A stretch of 56,575 nt of DNA from CAZFOB01 sp964520325 (GTDB lineage Bacteria > Actinomycetota > JAICYB01). Both the position numbers and the translations under genes were made by a program. Position 1 is the stretch's first letter. Each line of letters starts with the position of its first letter. The DNA is taken from the NCBI GenBank assembly GCA_964520325.1, contig CAZFOB010000021.1:1-56575 (forward strand). The letters run 5' to 3'. Positions 1 to 6,197 of the stretch are shown here, piece after piece. Below the pieces are notes generated by a model. That model made no database searches, was not told where the DNA came from, and saw only the letters and a program-made list of their open reading frames with translations.

Positions 1-7
1 AGAGGAT

Positions 8-93
8 GCGTATCAACTCGCAGCTGCAGCCGACCGAGCGACTCGCTTCGCTCGCAACCGGCGGGTGAGCGACAAGAGTCGTTAGCCGTACGC
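8..93 (+). other. attC recombination site of a cassette lying left of the window
   Basis: Imperfect palindrome. The outer arms GCGTA (near 8) and TACGC (near 93) pair, enclosing CAAC (14-17) and the core-site box GTTAGCC (81-87). The inner arm GCAGCTGCAGCCGACCG pairs with the strand around CGGCGGGTGAGC, leaving unpaired bases on one side, and the centre is a CTCGCTTCGCTCG hairpin. This is the attC layout, and it is close in sequence to the site at 4014-4096. It would end a preceding cassette whose gene is off the left edge. The left core box is a poor match to RYYYAAC, so the call rests on the folded structure and on its kinship with the other sites. Confidence 0.65.
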
Positions 94-100
94 TGACTCC

Positions 101-373
101 GTGGAATTCGAGTGGGATTCGGAGAAGGCACAGTCGAATCTCGACAAGCACGGGCTCTCGTTCGACGAGGCGGCGACCGCGTTCGGCGATCCTCTATCGC
201 TGACGATTTCCGACCCCGACCACTCTGACGACGAGGACCGATTCGTCCTCATGGGGCACTCATACGCTGGCCAGACAGTCGTCGTCGTGTTCACAGAGCG
301 TGGAGAGAGGATTCGAATCATCAGCGCTAGACTTGCCACATCGCAGGAGCGACGGACCTATGAAGAAGACTGA
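101..373 (+). CDS. brnT: BrnT family ribonuclease toxin
   Basis: A 90-residue protein with the BrnT pattern: FEWD near the N-terminus, NLDKHGLSFDEAATAFGD (13-30), and the C-terminal strand ERGERIRIISARLAT (67-80). BrnT toxins are small RNase-like proteins that block translation and are neutralised by a DNA-binding antitoxin. The start is GTG at 101, only 20 nt after the GTTAGCC box of the preceding attC, which is usual for a cassette gene. The next gene starts 11 nt before this stop, so the two are co-translated. With its antitoxin it fills one integron cassette (about 82-635); such pairs are known to stabilise cassette arrays. Length and motifs are complete and nothing suggests decay. Confidence 0.85.
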   Translation: MEFEWDSEKAQSNLDKHGLSFDEAATAFGDPLSLTISDPDHSDDEDRFVLMGHSYAGQTVVVVFTERGERIRIISARLATSQERRTYEED

Positions 374-560
374 CGACATGCGCGAGGAGTATGACTTCCG
401 TGGCGGCGTTCGCGGCACGTACGCGAAGCGATTCGCGAAAGGCTCGAATGTCGTCGTGCTCGATCCCGATGTCGCGGCCGAGTTCAAGACTCCTGAGGCC
501 GTGAACGACGCGCTGCGTGAACAACTCGCGCGTCGCAAGGCCGCTGGTGGCGACGGCTAA
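360..560 (+). CDS. Antitoxin partner of BrnT
   Basis: A 66-residue acidic/basic protein containing YDFRGGVRGTYAKRF (11-25) and NVVVLDPDVAAEF (30-42), a pattern I recognise from small proteins encoded next to BrnT-like toxins in actinobacteria and cyanobacteria. The C-terminal half looks like a short ribbon-helix-helix-like dimerisation and DNA-binding segment (EAVNDALREQLARR). The ATG at 360 lies inside the toxin gene, overlapping it by 14 nt. The role as antitoxin and autorepressor is inferred from the pairing. The stop codon TAA (558-560) forms part of the left core box of the following attC, so the cassette has almost no 3' untranslated sequence. Confidence 0.75.
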   Translation: MKKTDDMREEYDFRGGVRGTYAKRFAKGSNVVVLDPDVAAEFKTPEAVNDALREQLARRKAAGGDG

Positions 561-646
561 CTCGGCGCAGGAGGCGACGAGCGAAGATCCGGGCCTGCGG
601 CGCGAACTTCGCTCGCGCCTCAGCGCCAGAAGTCGTTATGCCGACG
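551..646 (+). other. attC recombination site of the toxin-antitoxin cassette
   Basis: Outer arms CGACGGCTAAC (551-561) and GTTATGCCGACG (635-646) are near-complementary. The inner left arm GGCGCAGGAGGCGACGAGCG pairs with CGCTCGCGCCTCAGCGCC, with AG opposite T and an extra A on the left arm. These are the unpaired bases that mark the recombining strand in attC sites. The right core box is GTTATGC (635-641). Strand exchange between G635 and T636 would define the cassette boundary. This is one of the clearest sites in the window. Confidence 0.8.
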
Positions 647-710
647 AGTTGGGGCGCAGTTCGCGCCTTTCAAGGCGGAAACGCGGATCACGGTCGCGCA
701 CGCTCGCCCG

Positions 711-1406
711 ATGTTTTGGATCTGGAAAGATCAACGAGTGAGAAATACTGGTGGAGCGAGCCGGATAGGCCCGGTGACGGGCGTCGTTTTCTCTGTGCTC
801 TTCATTGGTGGAGCCGTTCTGTTTGGAGAACTCCTCGGCAGCTTCGGTGATTCTGATGCGACGTTCGAAAGGTACTTCGCCAGTGCCAGCTACCGGACAG
901 GCAACCTCGTCGGCGGCGTATTGCTCGGTGCCGCCGGGTTGATTTTCCTGTCGTTCCTCATGCATCTCGTGTGGCGACTGCTCCCCGGTGATGGGCGTAT
1001 CGAGGTCCTGCCTCTGATCTCGTTGGCCTCAGGGCTGGTGTTCGTCGCGCTCCTGCTGAGCGCAACTGCCGCACTCGTAACGGTGCCCTTCACATTGGTC
1101 TTTGGAGGCTTTTACGACACAGAGGGAATGCTTGAGTCCGGGAAGGCCCTGCTCCCGCAGTTCGGCTTCGTCCTGCTCGTCATCTACGCCATGTGGGCCG
1201 CTGCGGTAATGGTCGCCACGGCCACAGTGTCGGCTCGGCGCTCGGGGCTGTTGCCGCGGTGGATCTGCCGACTCGGCTTCGTGGTCACTGGATTCCTCGT
1301 CCTCGCGGGCCCGTCCGGCATGGGCCTCTTCGCCTTGGCCGCCTGGGTGGCGGTGATCAGTGGCTACTGGTTGTGGGTGGCGAAGCGGACGCTCCCAGTC
1401 ACATGA
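711..1406 (+). CDS. Cassette-encoded integral membrane protein, unknown function
   Basis: A 231-residue hydrophobic protein with about six predicted membrane segments: roughly residues 22-42, 63-91, 99-123, 150-172, 183-202 and 204-224. Between segments 1 and 2 is a short polar loop containing FGDSDATFERYF. I do not recognise a family. No transport or enzyme motif is visible; a charged cluster (SARRSGLLPRW) follows the fourth segment, consistent with a cytoplasmic loop. The gene begins 75 nt after the preceding attC boundary with no strong ribosome binding site before ATG 711; GTG at 738 is an alternative start. It is the only gene in its cassette (about 636-1507). Cassettes with unknown membrane proteins are common in environmental integrons. 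Confidence 0.6.
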   Translation: MFWIWKDQRVRNTGGASRIGPVTGVVFSVLFIGGAVLFGELLGSFGDSDATFERYFASASYRTGNLVGGVLLGAAGLIFLSFLMHLVWRLLPGDGRIEVLPLISLASGLVFVALLLSATAALVTVPFTLVFGGFYDTEGMLESGKALLPQFGFVLLVIYAMWAAAVMVATATVSARRSGLLPRWICRLGFVVTGFLVLAGPSGMGLFALAAWVAVISGYWLWVAKRTLPVT

Positions 1407-1423
1407 GCGCATCATCCGTCGGC

Positions 1424-1516
1424 GTCAGCGCGCAACTCCGAACGCGACAACGGCATACTCGGCGGAGTCGACACTCGCTGCGCTCGCGCGGCTCAGCGCC
1501 AGGGTCGTTGGGCGCC
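1424..1516 (+). other. Probable degenerate attC site after the membrane-protein cassette
   Basis: The left box AGCGCGCAAC (to 1436) and right box GTTGGGCGCC (1507-1516) are complementary at 8 of 10 positions. The right inner arm GGCTCAGCGCCAG closely resembles the same arm of the 551-646 site. The left inner arm pairs poorly, so the site is either decayed or chimeric. Its position, 18 nt after the gene's stop, is as expected for an attC. Confidence 0.5.
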
Positions 1517-1718
1517 ACGGAAAGGGCGTGCATTCCCTCGACCCCCGGTTTCCAGTCGAGAATGCGGAAAGGTCATCCCCCCGCACTGCCGAATCACCTT
1601 TCAGCAGCGTGTCAGACGCGTGGATTCCCGGTCGAGCTCGGTCCGAAGCCGAGCCCGACATGGGTTGGGCGCAAGGCTCTTTCAATGGATTGTTCGTGGC
1701 TAAACAAAAGGAGGAGCA
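1517..1718 (+). other. Leader region of hydrolase cassette with a hairpin and a lone core box
   Basis: No gene is visible in these 200 bases. GTCGAGCTCGGT (1631-1642) and GCCGAGCCCGAC (1648-1659) form a strong hairpin, followed at 1664-1670 by GTTGGGC, the right core box of an attC. No matching GCCCAAC-type box lies upstream, so it may be the surviving half of an attC or an unrelated stem-loop. The region ends in AAAAGGAGG, the ribosome binding site of the hydrolase gene. Confidence 0.35.
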
Positions 1719-2447
1719 ATGGCGACTTACGTACTTGTTCACGGTGCATGGCAGGGCGCGTCTACCTGGGCGTTTGTCGAGGACGGACTACGTGCGAGGG
1801 GTCACAAGGTCCACACTCCAACCATGTCAGGCGCAGGCATTCGGCAATACGAACTCAAGCCCGAAATCACCCTGGAGACGCATGTCAAGGATGTGCTGGG
1901 CGTACTTGAGTTCGAGGATCTGCGAAACGTTATCCTGGTTGGACACAGCTATGGGGGGATGATCATCACTGCCGTGGCCGAACACGCGCCGGAGCGCCTG
2001 GCGACGCTGGTATACGTAGACGCGTTCGTGCCCAAGGACGGCCAGTCGGCGTTCGAGTGCTTCCCGCCGTGGCTAGCAGACGCCCTCGCTCAACAAGCCG
2101 ATGAGCTCGGTGACGGATGGAGATTACCGGGCTTCGAAGGACGACTTGATCTCTGGGCGCTGAAGAAGGGGCCACACCGGGACTTCGTGCGGACGAAACT
2201 GACCGACTTCGCGATTTCCTGCTTCAAGAGCCCCGCAAGGCTTCCGACCCATGCGGCCACAAGACTCAAACGCGCCTTCATCGCGTGCAAAGCCGAAGGC
2301 TACAGGCTCGGAGAAGTTTTCGAGCCGTTTGCCGCCCAGGCGCGTCGCGAGGGCTGGCCGTACATAGCCCTCCCGACGGGCCATGATTGCCATGTCGAAG
2401 CGGCGGACGAGTGCGTTTCCTTTCTGTCGGGATTGGCAGGCGACTGA
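1719..2447 (+). CDS. Alpha/beta hydrolase (esterase-like) cassette gene
   Basis: A 242-residue soluble alpha/beta-hydrolase fold protein. The N-terminal strand VLVHGAW (5-11) carries the oxyanion-hole HGAW. The nucleophile elbow is VGHSYGG (74-80) with Ser77, and the late TGHDCHVEAAD provides the catalytic His. This pattern belongs to the salicylate-esterase-like group of alpha/beta hydrolases, and the length is normal for the group. The substrate cannot be told from sequence. ATG 1719 is preceded by the strong site AAAAGGAGGAGCA. The gene sits alone in a cassette running from about 1508 to 2552, with an unusually long 210-nt leader and a canonical attC downstream. Confidence 0.8.
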   Translation: MATYVLVHGAWQGASTWAFVEDGLRARGHKVHTPTMSGAGIRQYELKPEITLETHVKDVLGVLEFEDLRNVILVGHSYGGMIITAVAEHAPERLATLVYVDAFVPKDGQSAFECFPPWLADALAQQADELGDGWRLPGFEGRLDLWALKKGPHRDFVRTKLTDFAISCFKSPARLPTHAATRLKRAFIACKAEGYRLGEVFEPFAAQARREGWPYIALPTGHDCHVEAADECVSFLSGLAGD

Positions 2448-2477
2448 CCGGACTCGCTCCCGGCCATGAGGATTCGC

Positions 2478-2558
2478 GCCCAACAATGCGATGCACCGGA
2501 CCGTTTGCCGGCGGGCTCGCGCCCGCCAGCAGACGGCCGGTGATCTCCAGCGTTGGGC
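2478..2558 (+). other. Canonical attC recombination site after the hydrolase cassette
   Basis: Perfect complementary core boxes, GCCCAAC (2478-2484) and GTTGGGC (2552-2558), both fit RYYYAAC/GTTRRRY exactly. The inner arm GATGCACCGGACCGT pairs with ACGGCCGGTGATCTC, leaving one extra A on the left arm. The terminal stem is GGCGGGCTCGCGCCCGCC. The total span is 81 bp. This is the strongest single piece of evidence that the region is an integron array. Confidence 0.88.
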
Positions 2559-2589
2559 CGACTCTAGTCGTCCCCATGACTGAGCACTG

Positions 2590-3381
2590 ATGGAAAGCAA
2601 AGACAATTGGGCGGCAGGGGATCTTTACGAACCCTATGTCGGCCGATGGAGCCGACTCGTGGCGAAAGAGTTCGTCACGTGGCTGTCTGTTCCGGATCAG
2701 CGAGAGTGGCTGGACGTCGGATGCGGCACCGGTGCTCTTACACAAGTGGTCTTCGAGGCTGCGGATCCCCGAACCGTTCGAGGCATTGATCCGTCCGCTG
2801 GGTTTGTCGATTACGCGCGAGAGCGCGTTTCCAGTCCACTCGCTTCGTTCGAGGTCGGAGACGCTCAATCGATAGCCCTCGATGACGATAGCGTCGACGT
2901 CGCGGTCTCCGGGCTGGTCCTGAACTTCGTGCCGGACCCATCCATTGCGGTGGCGGAGATGGTCCGCGTCGTGCGGCCCGAGGGAACTGTCGCAGCGTAT
3001 GTGTGGGACTACGCAGGCAAGATGGAGCTGATGCGGTACTTCTGGAATGCAGCCGTGGCTCTCGATCCCGAAGCGGTCGACGAGGGCCCACGATTCCCGA
3101 TCTGTGCTCCGAAGCCTCTCTCCGCACTGTTTGCCCGGGCCGGGCTCGGTGCGGTCGAGGTCCGACCGATCGATGTTCCTACGCGTTTTAGGGACTTCGA
3201 TGACTACTGGTCCCCGTTTCTCGGCGGGCAGGGACCCGCACCTGGGTATGCGATGTCGCTTAGCGATGAGCACCGCGACATGCTCCGCGATCGAATACGC
3301 TCCCAGCTCCCGATCTCGACAGACGGAACGATCGACTTGGTCGCACGAGCTTGGGCCGCAAGAGGTCTCGTGAGTTCATGA
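2590..3381 (+). CDS. SAM-dependent class I methyltransferase cassette gene
   Basis: A 263-residue Rossmann-fold methyltransferase of the UbiE/Methyltransf_11 type. Motif I is WLDVGCGTGALT (40-51), the acidic ribose-binding residue falls in GIDPSAGF (about 75-82), and motif IV/post-I is DDDSVDVAVSGLVLNFVPD. The acceptor is unknown. ATG 2590 overlaps a TGA (TGATGG) and lies 38 nt after the preceding attC boundary, with no obvious ribosome binding site. The stop at 3379-3381 is 26 nt before the next attC. It is the only gene of its cassette (about 2553-3484). The protein looks complete and active. Confidence 0.82.
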   Translation: MESKDNWAAGDLYEPYVGRWSRLVAKEFVTWLSVPDQREWLDVGCGTGALTQVVFEAADPRTVRGIDPSAGFVDYARERVSSPLASFEVGDAQSIALDDDSVDVAVSGLVLNFVPDPSIAVAEMVRVVRPEGTVAAYVWDYAGKMELMRYFWNAAVALDPEAVDEGPRFPICAPKPLSALFARAGLGAVEVRPIDVPTRFRDFDDYWSPFLGGQGPAPGYAMSLSDEHRDMLRDRIRSQLPISTDGTIDLVARAWAARGLVSS

Positions 3382-3406
3382 GCACGTTGCTGATCGCGAT
3401 AGTGCG

Positions 3407-3490
3407 GCCCAACTCGCAGCAGGAGCGGACCGCTCGGCGCGGCGCTTCGCGCCGGGGATCACGGCCGCTCAGCTGCAAGAGTCGTTCGGC
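3407..3490 (+). other. Canonical attC recombination site after the methyltransferase cassette
   Basis: The left box GCCCAAC (3407-3413) fits the consensus exactly; the right box is GTTCGGC (3484-3490). The arm GCAGCAGGAGCGGACCG pairs with CGGCCGCTCAGCTGC, with AG opposite T and an extra A on the left arm, the same pattern as the 551-646 site. The terminal stem is GGCGC-GGCGCTTC-GCGCC. The span is 84 bp. Confidence 0.87.
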
Positions 3491-3499
3491 GTACCTGTG

Positions 3500-4075
3500 A
3501 TGAGCGAAATGTGTGCGGAGAAGACCGGGCCAGAGTCCGTCTCAGTCTGCCTGCTTGCCGACCTTCCTGAGTTCATCCCGCAGGTCGGTCAGATTCGATG
3601 GTCCGAATGGGGCAAGCCGCCCGAACCTGCCGACCTCGATTTCTGGATCGAAGCCACTCGGCGCGAAACGGGTCGCGACGAGATTCCCGTTACCTGGGTC
3701 GCGATTGACGAAGATCGGCGCGCGATCGGCGCGGTGGGAATCCTTGAATTCGACCCCGATGAGTTCCGAGATCGCTCGCCCTGGTTAGTGGGCATGATTG
3801 TCACTCCCGAGCGGCGCGGTCAGGGCGTCGGCACGCGACTTGTCCGCGAACTCGAGGCCTGGGCCGCCCGACGAGGCATGAGCCAAGTCTGGGTTGCGAC
3901 CGGGCCGCCCGATGGACCCGCAGAGCGCTTCTACCAGAGCTGCGGCTGGAAGACTGTTGACCGGTTTCGTTCGAGCAATGGCGAGGACGCAGTGGTTTTG
4001 GAGCGCCGACTTGGCGTATCAACTCGCAGCAGCACCCGACCGCGTTCCTCGCTTCGCTCGGATCGCGGCGGGTGA
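3500..4075 (+). CDS. GNAT family N-acetyltransferase whose C-terminus is read from attC
   Basis: A 191-residue GCN5-related acetyltransferase. Motif A is clear in VGMIVTPERRGQGVGTRLV, with the acetyl-CoA-binding R-R-G-Q-G-V-G. Motif B follows in the segment ending PAERFYQSCGWKTV. It would transfer an acetyl group from acetyl-CoA to an unknown amine, possibly an antibiotic or a small molecule. ATG 3500 lies 10 nt after the preceding attC core box; GTG 3497 and ATG 3509 are alternatives. There is no stop before the downstream attC (4014-4096), so about the last 20 residues, rich in Ser and Arg, are encoded by the recombination site itself. The catalytic domain is complete without them. Confidence 0.82.
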   Translation: MSEMCAEKTGPESVSVCLLADLPEFIPQVGQIRWSEWGKPPEPADLDFWIEATRRETGRDEIPVTWVAIDEDRRAIGAVGILEFDPDEFRDRSPWLVGMIVTPERRGQGVGTRLVRELEAWAARRGMSQVWVATGPPDGPAERFYQSCGWKTVDRFRSSNGEDAVVLERRLGVSTRSSTRPRSSLRSDRGG

Positions 4076-4096
4076 GCTGCCAAAGTTGTTGGGCCG
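4014..4096 (+). other. attC recombination site after the GNAT cassette
   Basis: GCGTATCAAC (from 4014) and the right core box GTTGGGC (4088-4094) bracket CAACT/AGTTG and the arms GCAGCAGCACCCGACCGCG and CGCGGCGGGTGAGCTGC, which pair with AG opposite T and one extra A. The terminal loop is CTCGCTTCGCTCGG. The left core box is a weak match, as in its near-twin at 8-93. The GNAT reading frame passes through it. Confidence 0.78.
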
Positions 4097-4175
4097 ACTA
4101 TGGATCGCCTGCCCGATGACAGGTCAACATCGAGCGCACTCCGGGGCGGGCAGCGAAAGGTCGGAGGATCAAGTG

Positions 4176-4700
4176 ATGCGCGCAACCTTCGGCGCGGGCT
4201 GCTTTTGGGGCACCGAACATTTCCTCCGCTCGGTCCCGGGTGTCCTGTCGTGCCGCGTTGGCTACATGGGTGGGAAGATCGCCGCGCCGACGTATGAGGT
4301 GGTTTGCCGAGGGGATACCGGGCACATCGAGGTTGCCGAGGTCACATTCGACCCCGAGCGAATCTCCTACCAGGAACTCATCGATGTGTTCTGGCAGCTC
4401 CACGACCCAACATCGCTTGACGACCAAGGTCCGTACGAACAAGGGCCCCAGTACCGAGCGGCGATCTTCTATCACGATGCTGAGCAGGCAGTCGCCGCCG
4501 CCGTATCAAGGGCCGCCCTTGAAGCAGCAGGTGTCTATGCGGCCCCGATCCGGACCGAGATACGGCCGGCAAGCGACTTCTGGTCCGCGGAGGAGTATCA
4601 CCAGCGATACATCGCGAAGGGCGGAGAGCATCACTGTCATGTCTTTACGCGTCCGGTCACGATCCCGAATCCATATCGGTGTGATCGGGGACATGGGTAA
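4176..4700 (+). CDS. msrA: Peptide-methionine (S)-S-oxide reductase, 3' end altered by IS remnant
   Basis: MsrA repairs oxidised methionine (S-sulfoxide) in proteins and free methionine. The N-terminus has the catalytic motif FGAGCFWGTEH with Cys9. VGYMGG, the acidic TGHIEVAEVTFDP, DVFWQLHDPTSLDDQG and EEYHQRYIAKGG follow in the usual order. ATG 4176 has the site GGAGGATCAAGTG upstream. The normal family C-terminus is reached around HHCHVF; the last dozen residues (to stop 4698-4700) come from the end of an IS481-type element, which also removed this cassette's attC. The catalytic part is intact, so the enzyme is probably still functional. It is the last recognisable gene of the array. Confidence 0.9.
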   Translation: MRATFGAGCFWGTEHFLRSVPGVLSCRVGYMGGKIAAPTYEVVCRGDTGHIEVAEVTFDPERISYQELIDVFWQLHDPTSLDDQGPYEQGPQYRAAIFYHDAEQAVAAAVSRAALEAAGVYAAPIRTEIRPASDFWSAEEYHQRYIAKGGEHHCHVFTRPVTIPNPYRCDRGHG

Positions 4701-5125
4701 CAAATCAGTCCGGACACATAGGTAACACGTTTCGGGCGATTCCTCCTCTCCCGCTTCGATAGAGCCGGCCTCGTGCGTCTTCGATCCGATAGCGACGTTC
4801 GTCGAATTGGCCGAGCCGCACCGGCCCGAAGAAGATAGCCCACGTCGGGCAGACGCGATGGGAACTCACGCGGCGAGTGCTCGTAGAGCGTCGACGGTGG
4901 CCGCTGCCCCAGCGCTTCGTGCGGGCGAACCTCGTTGTATTCGGTCACGAAGGCGTTGAACCGACGCTGCTGCGCGTGGCGCGACCCCGCCGCCGGACGC
5001 GTCGTCTCCGCTTTGAGCGTGCGGTGCATGCGTTCGTGCCGCCCGTTCTGGTCGGGACGTCCCGGCTGGATGAGCTCGGGATAGATCCCCAGACGGATCC
5101 ACCATCTGAGCCTGAGTCGGATCTG
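4681..5125 (-). mobile_element. Truncated IS481-type insertion sequence
   Basis: The right terminal region is visible at 4681-4702; read on the minus strand it is TGTTACCCATGTCCCCGATC. A second imperfect copy (GTGTTACCTATGTG) lies at about 4715-4728, a double motif typical of the ends of this group. The internal sequence encodes the C-terminal part of an IS481 transposase on the minus strand. The other end and most of the transposase are missing; homology fades near 5125, where unrelated sequence begins. It has interrupted the integron array and the msrA cassette. Confidence 0.7.
4705..5120 (-). pseudogene. IS481 family transposase, C-terminal remnant
   Basis: Minus-strand sequence encodes WWIRLGIYPELIQPGRPDQN (about 5110-5050), then GRHERMHRTLKAETTRP and YNEVRPHEALGQRPPSTLY: the rve-type integrase core around the last catalytic acidic residue and the tail of IS481 transposases. 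After RLPDVGY the frame is broken by an apparent internal deletion. The expected tail FFGPVRLGQFDERRYRIEDA continues in another frame to a TGA at 4705-4707. The N-terminal helix-turn-helix and the first catalytic residues are absent. It is non-functional. Confidence 0.75.
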
Positions 5126-5171
5126 CCTGTGCGGTCAGGTCACCAGGCTCGACGGCGGCCGTGCCTGAAAC

Positions 5172-5516
5172 CACTGCCTCCGCCCGACCGACCGCCTTCG
5201 CGTCGAAGATCTCCGGGACGAGATCGCCGACGCCGAGTCCTGGAACGACCCCGAACGCTTTGCGCGTGCGAGAGCCGAGCTGGACGCCCTCACAGCCGAG
5301 CTGTCGGCCGCTGTCGGGCTCGGGGGTCGATCACGGAAGGCAGCTTCGGACGTCGAACGCGCACGCATCAACATCACCCGAGCGATCGGCCGGACCGTCC
5401 AGAAGCTCGCAATCGACCAACCGACACTCGGGATGTACTTCGACACGACGATCCGGACGGGGACGTACTGCTCATACACGCCCGACCCACGGATCCCGGT
5501 CGACTGGGCACTCTAA
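5172..5516 (+). pseudogene. C-terminal fragment of an actinobacterial ATPase-type regulator
   Basis: An open frame without a start codon ends at TAA 5514-5516. It contains RVEDLRDEIADAESWNDPER, then LGGRSRKAASDVERARINIT, then TIRTGTYCSYTPDPRIPVDW. This pattern is the conserved tail of large AAA-ATPase/TPR regulators in actinobacteria. Only about 110 C-terminal residues remain; the ATPase and sensor parts are missing, and the frame begins where the IS481 remnant ends. It is most likely a leftover of a gene broken by the element or by deletion. Confidence 0.65.
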
Positions 5517-5521
5517 CCAGC

Positions 5522-5546
5522 CCTGTCGCAGAGATGTAGCGACAGG
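5522..5546 (+). terminator. Stem-loop downstream of the regulator fragment
   Basis: Perfect 8-bp inverted repeat CCTGTCGC / GCGACAGG with a 9-nt loop, followed by TTTA. It lies 6 nt after the fragment's stop. The position suggests a weak intrinsic terminator, though there is no long T run. Confidence 0.45.
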
Positions 5547-5648
5547 TTTAACCGAGCTCAACGCGAGCGAATACCTGAGTTCGGGGATGTTCCCACGGCT
5601 CCGGTCGTCCATCTTCAGTCATCAGCCATGACACGAAGGAGGACGGGA

Positions 5649-5792
5649 ATGAGCGGACCTCGGTCGATCGGAAGGAGTTCTTGGCTCGGCGCCATAGCGT
5701 TGGCGGTGCTCCTCGCTGCTCTCCTCATGCTCATCGGCCGGTCGCTGTCGCCGGGTGGGACGTCGCCTGCGTCGCTCGAACGAGCGACGTGA
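5649..5792 (+). CDS. Small single-pass membrane protein, 47 residues
   Basis: A short frame with a strong ribosome binding site (AAGGAGGA, 5636-5643) five bases before ATG 5649. The protein begins MSGPRSIGRSSWLG, then has one hydrophobic segment (about residues 14-30, AIALAVLLAALLMLIG), then a Ser/Pro-rich tail and the end LERAT. It could be a small membrane protein or an uncleaved signal anchor. I do not recognise it. It is the first plus-strand gene after the decayed mobile region. The quality of the Shine-Dalgarno site and the clean hydrophobic segment are the only support. Confidence 0.45.
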   Translation: MSGPRSIGRSSWLGAIALAVLLAALLMLIGRSLSPGGTSPASLERAT

Positions 5793-5863
5793 AGGTCATC
5801 TGCGACGGCCGACCTGACGGCAGCGACGAACGCGAGCGGTGCTCACGATCCTCCATTTACCCT

Positions 5864-6178
5864 TCATCGTGCCCTCCCTTGCGGGTGCCCCCGCGTGCCG
5901 TCATCGCGGAGCACCGTCCCTTCGGGGTTCTCCACAGAACCCGACTCGCGGACCAGAAACCCCTCGATCGATCGGATGAGCTCGAGCCATCCCCCGAAAG
6001 ACAACCGGGTCCCGGTGGACTCGTCAGATGTCCACCCGGACGGTGGCTCGATCTCCCTGAACGCGATCCTGAGTTCCATGGATCCACCGTAGCGACGCTC
6101 CGCGTTGGTTCCATGCGCCAGATGGCGCAGATCGGCGGGCTTCGAGCGTCTACCTAGACGCGGGTGTTCAGCACTCAT
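5864..6178 (-). CDS. Hypothetical protein (GWLELIRSIEGFL motif)
   Basis: The proposed start is ATG at 6178, preceded on the minus strand by AGGAGG five bases upstream, giving 104 residues. The conserved-looking part is MELRIAFREIEPPSGW, then TRLSFGGWLELIRSIEGFLV, a pattern seen in short uncharacterised actinobacterial proteins. That part begins at an internal ATG (6079) with a weaker GGTGG site, so a 71-residue product is the alternative. The C-terminus is polar and rich in Gly/Arg. No domain or function can be assigned. Upstream on the same strand is the Lon-domain gene, ending 20 nt before this start, so the two may be co-transcribed. Confidence 0.5.
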   Translation of the reverse strand: MSAEHPRLGRRSKPADLRHLAHGTNAERRYGGSMELRIAFREIEPPSGWTSDESTGTRLSFGGWLELIRSIEGFLVRESGSVENPEGTVLRDDGTRGHPQGRAR

Positions 6179-6197
6179 CGTTCCTCCTGACCGGTCT

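Noticed and set aside
1631..1670. Hairpin plus GTTGGGC as a seventh attC
   Set aside because: The left core box is missing within 150 nt, so a full site cannot be claimed; listed only as a leader feature.
4877..5539. Plus-strand frame through the IS481 remnant
   Set aside because: The translation is Arg/Pro-rich nonsense; real homology is on the minus strand (transposase) and in another plus frame (regulator tail).
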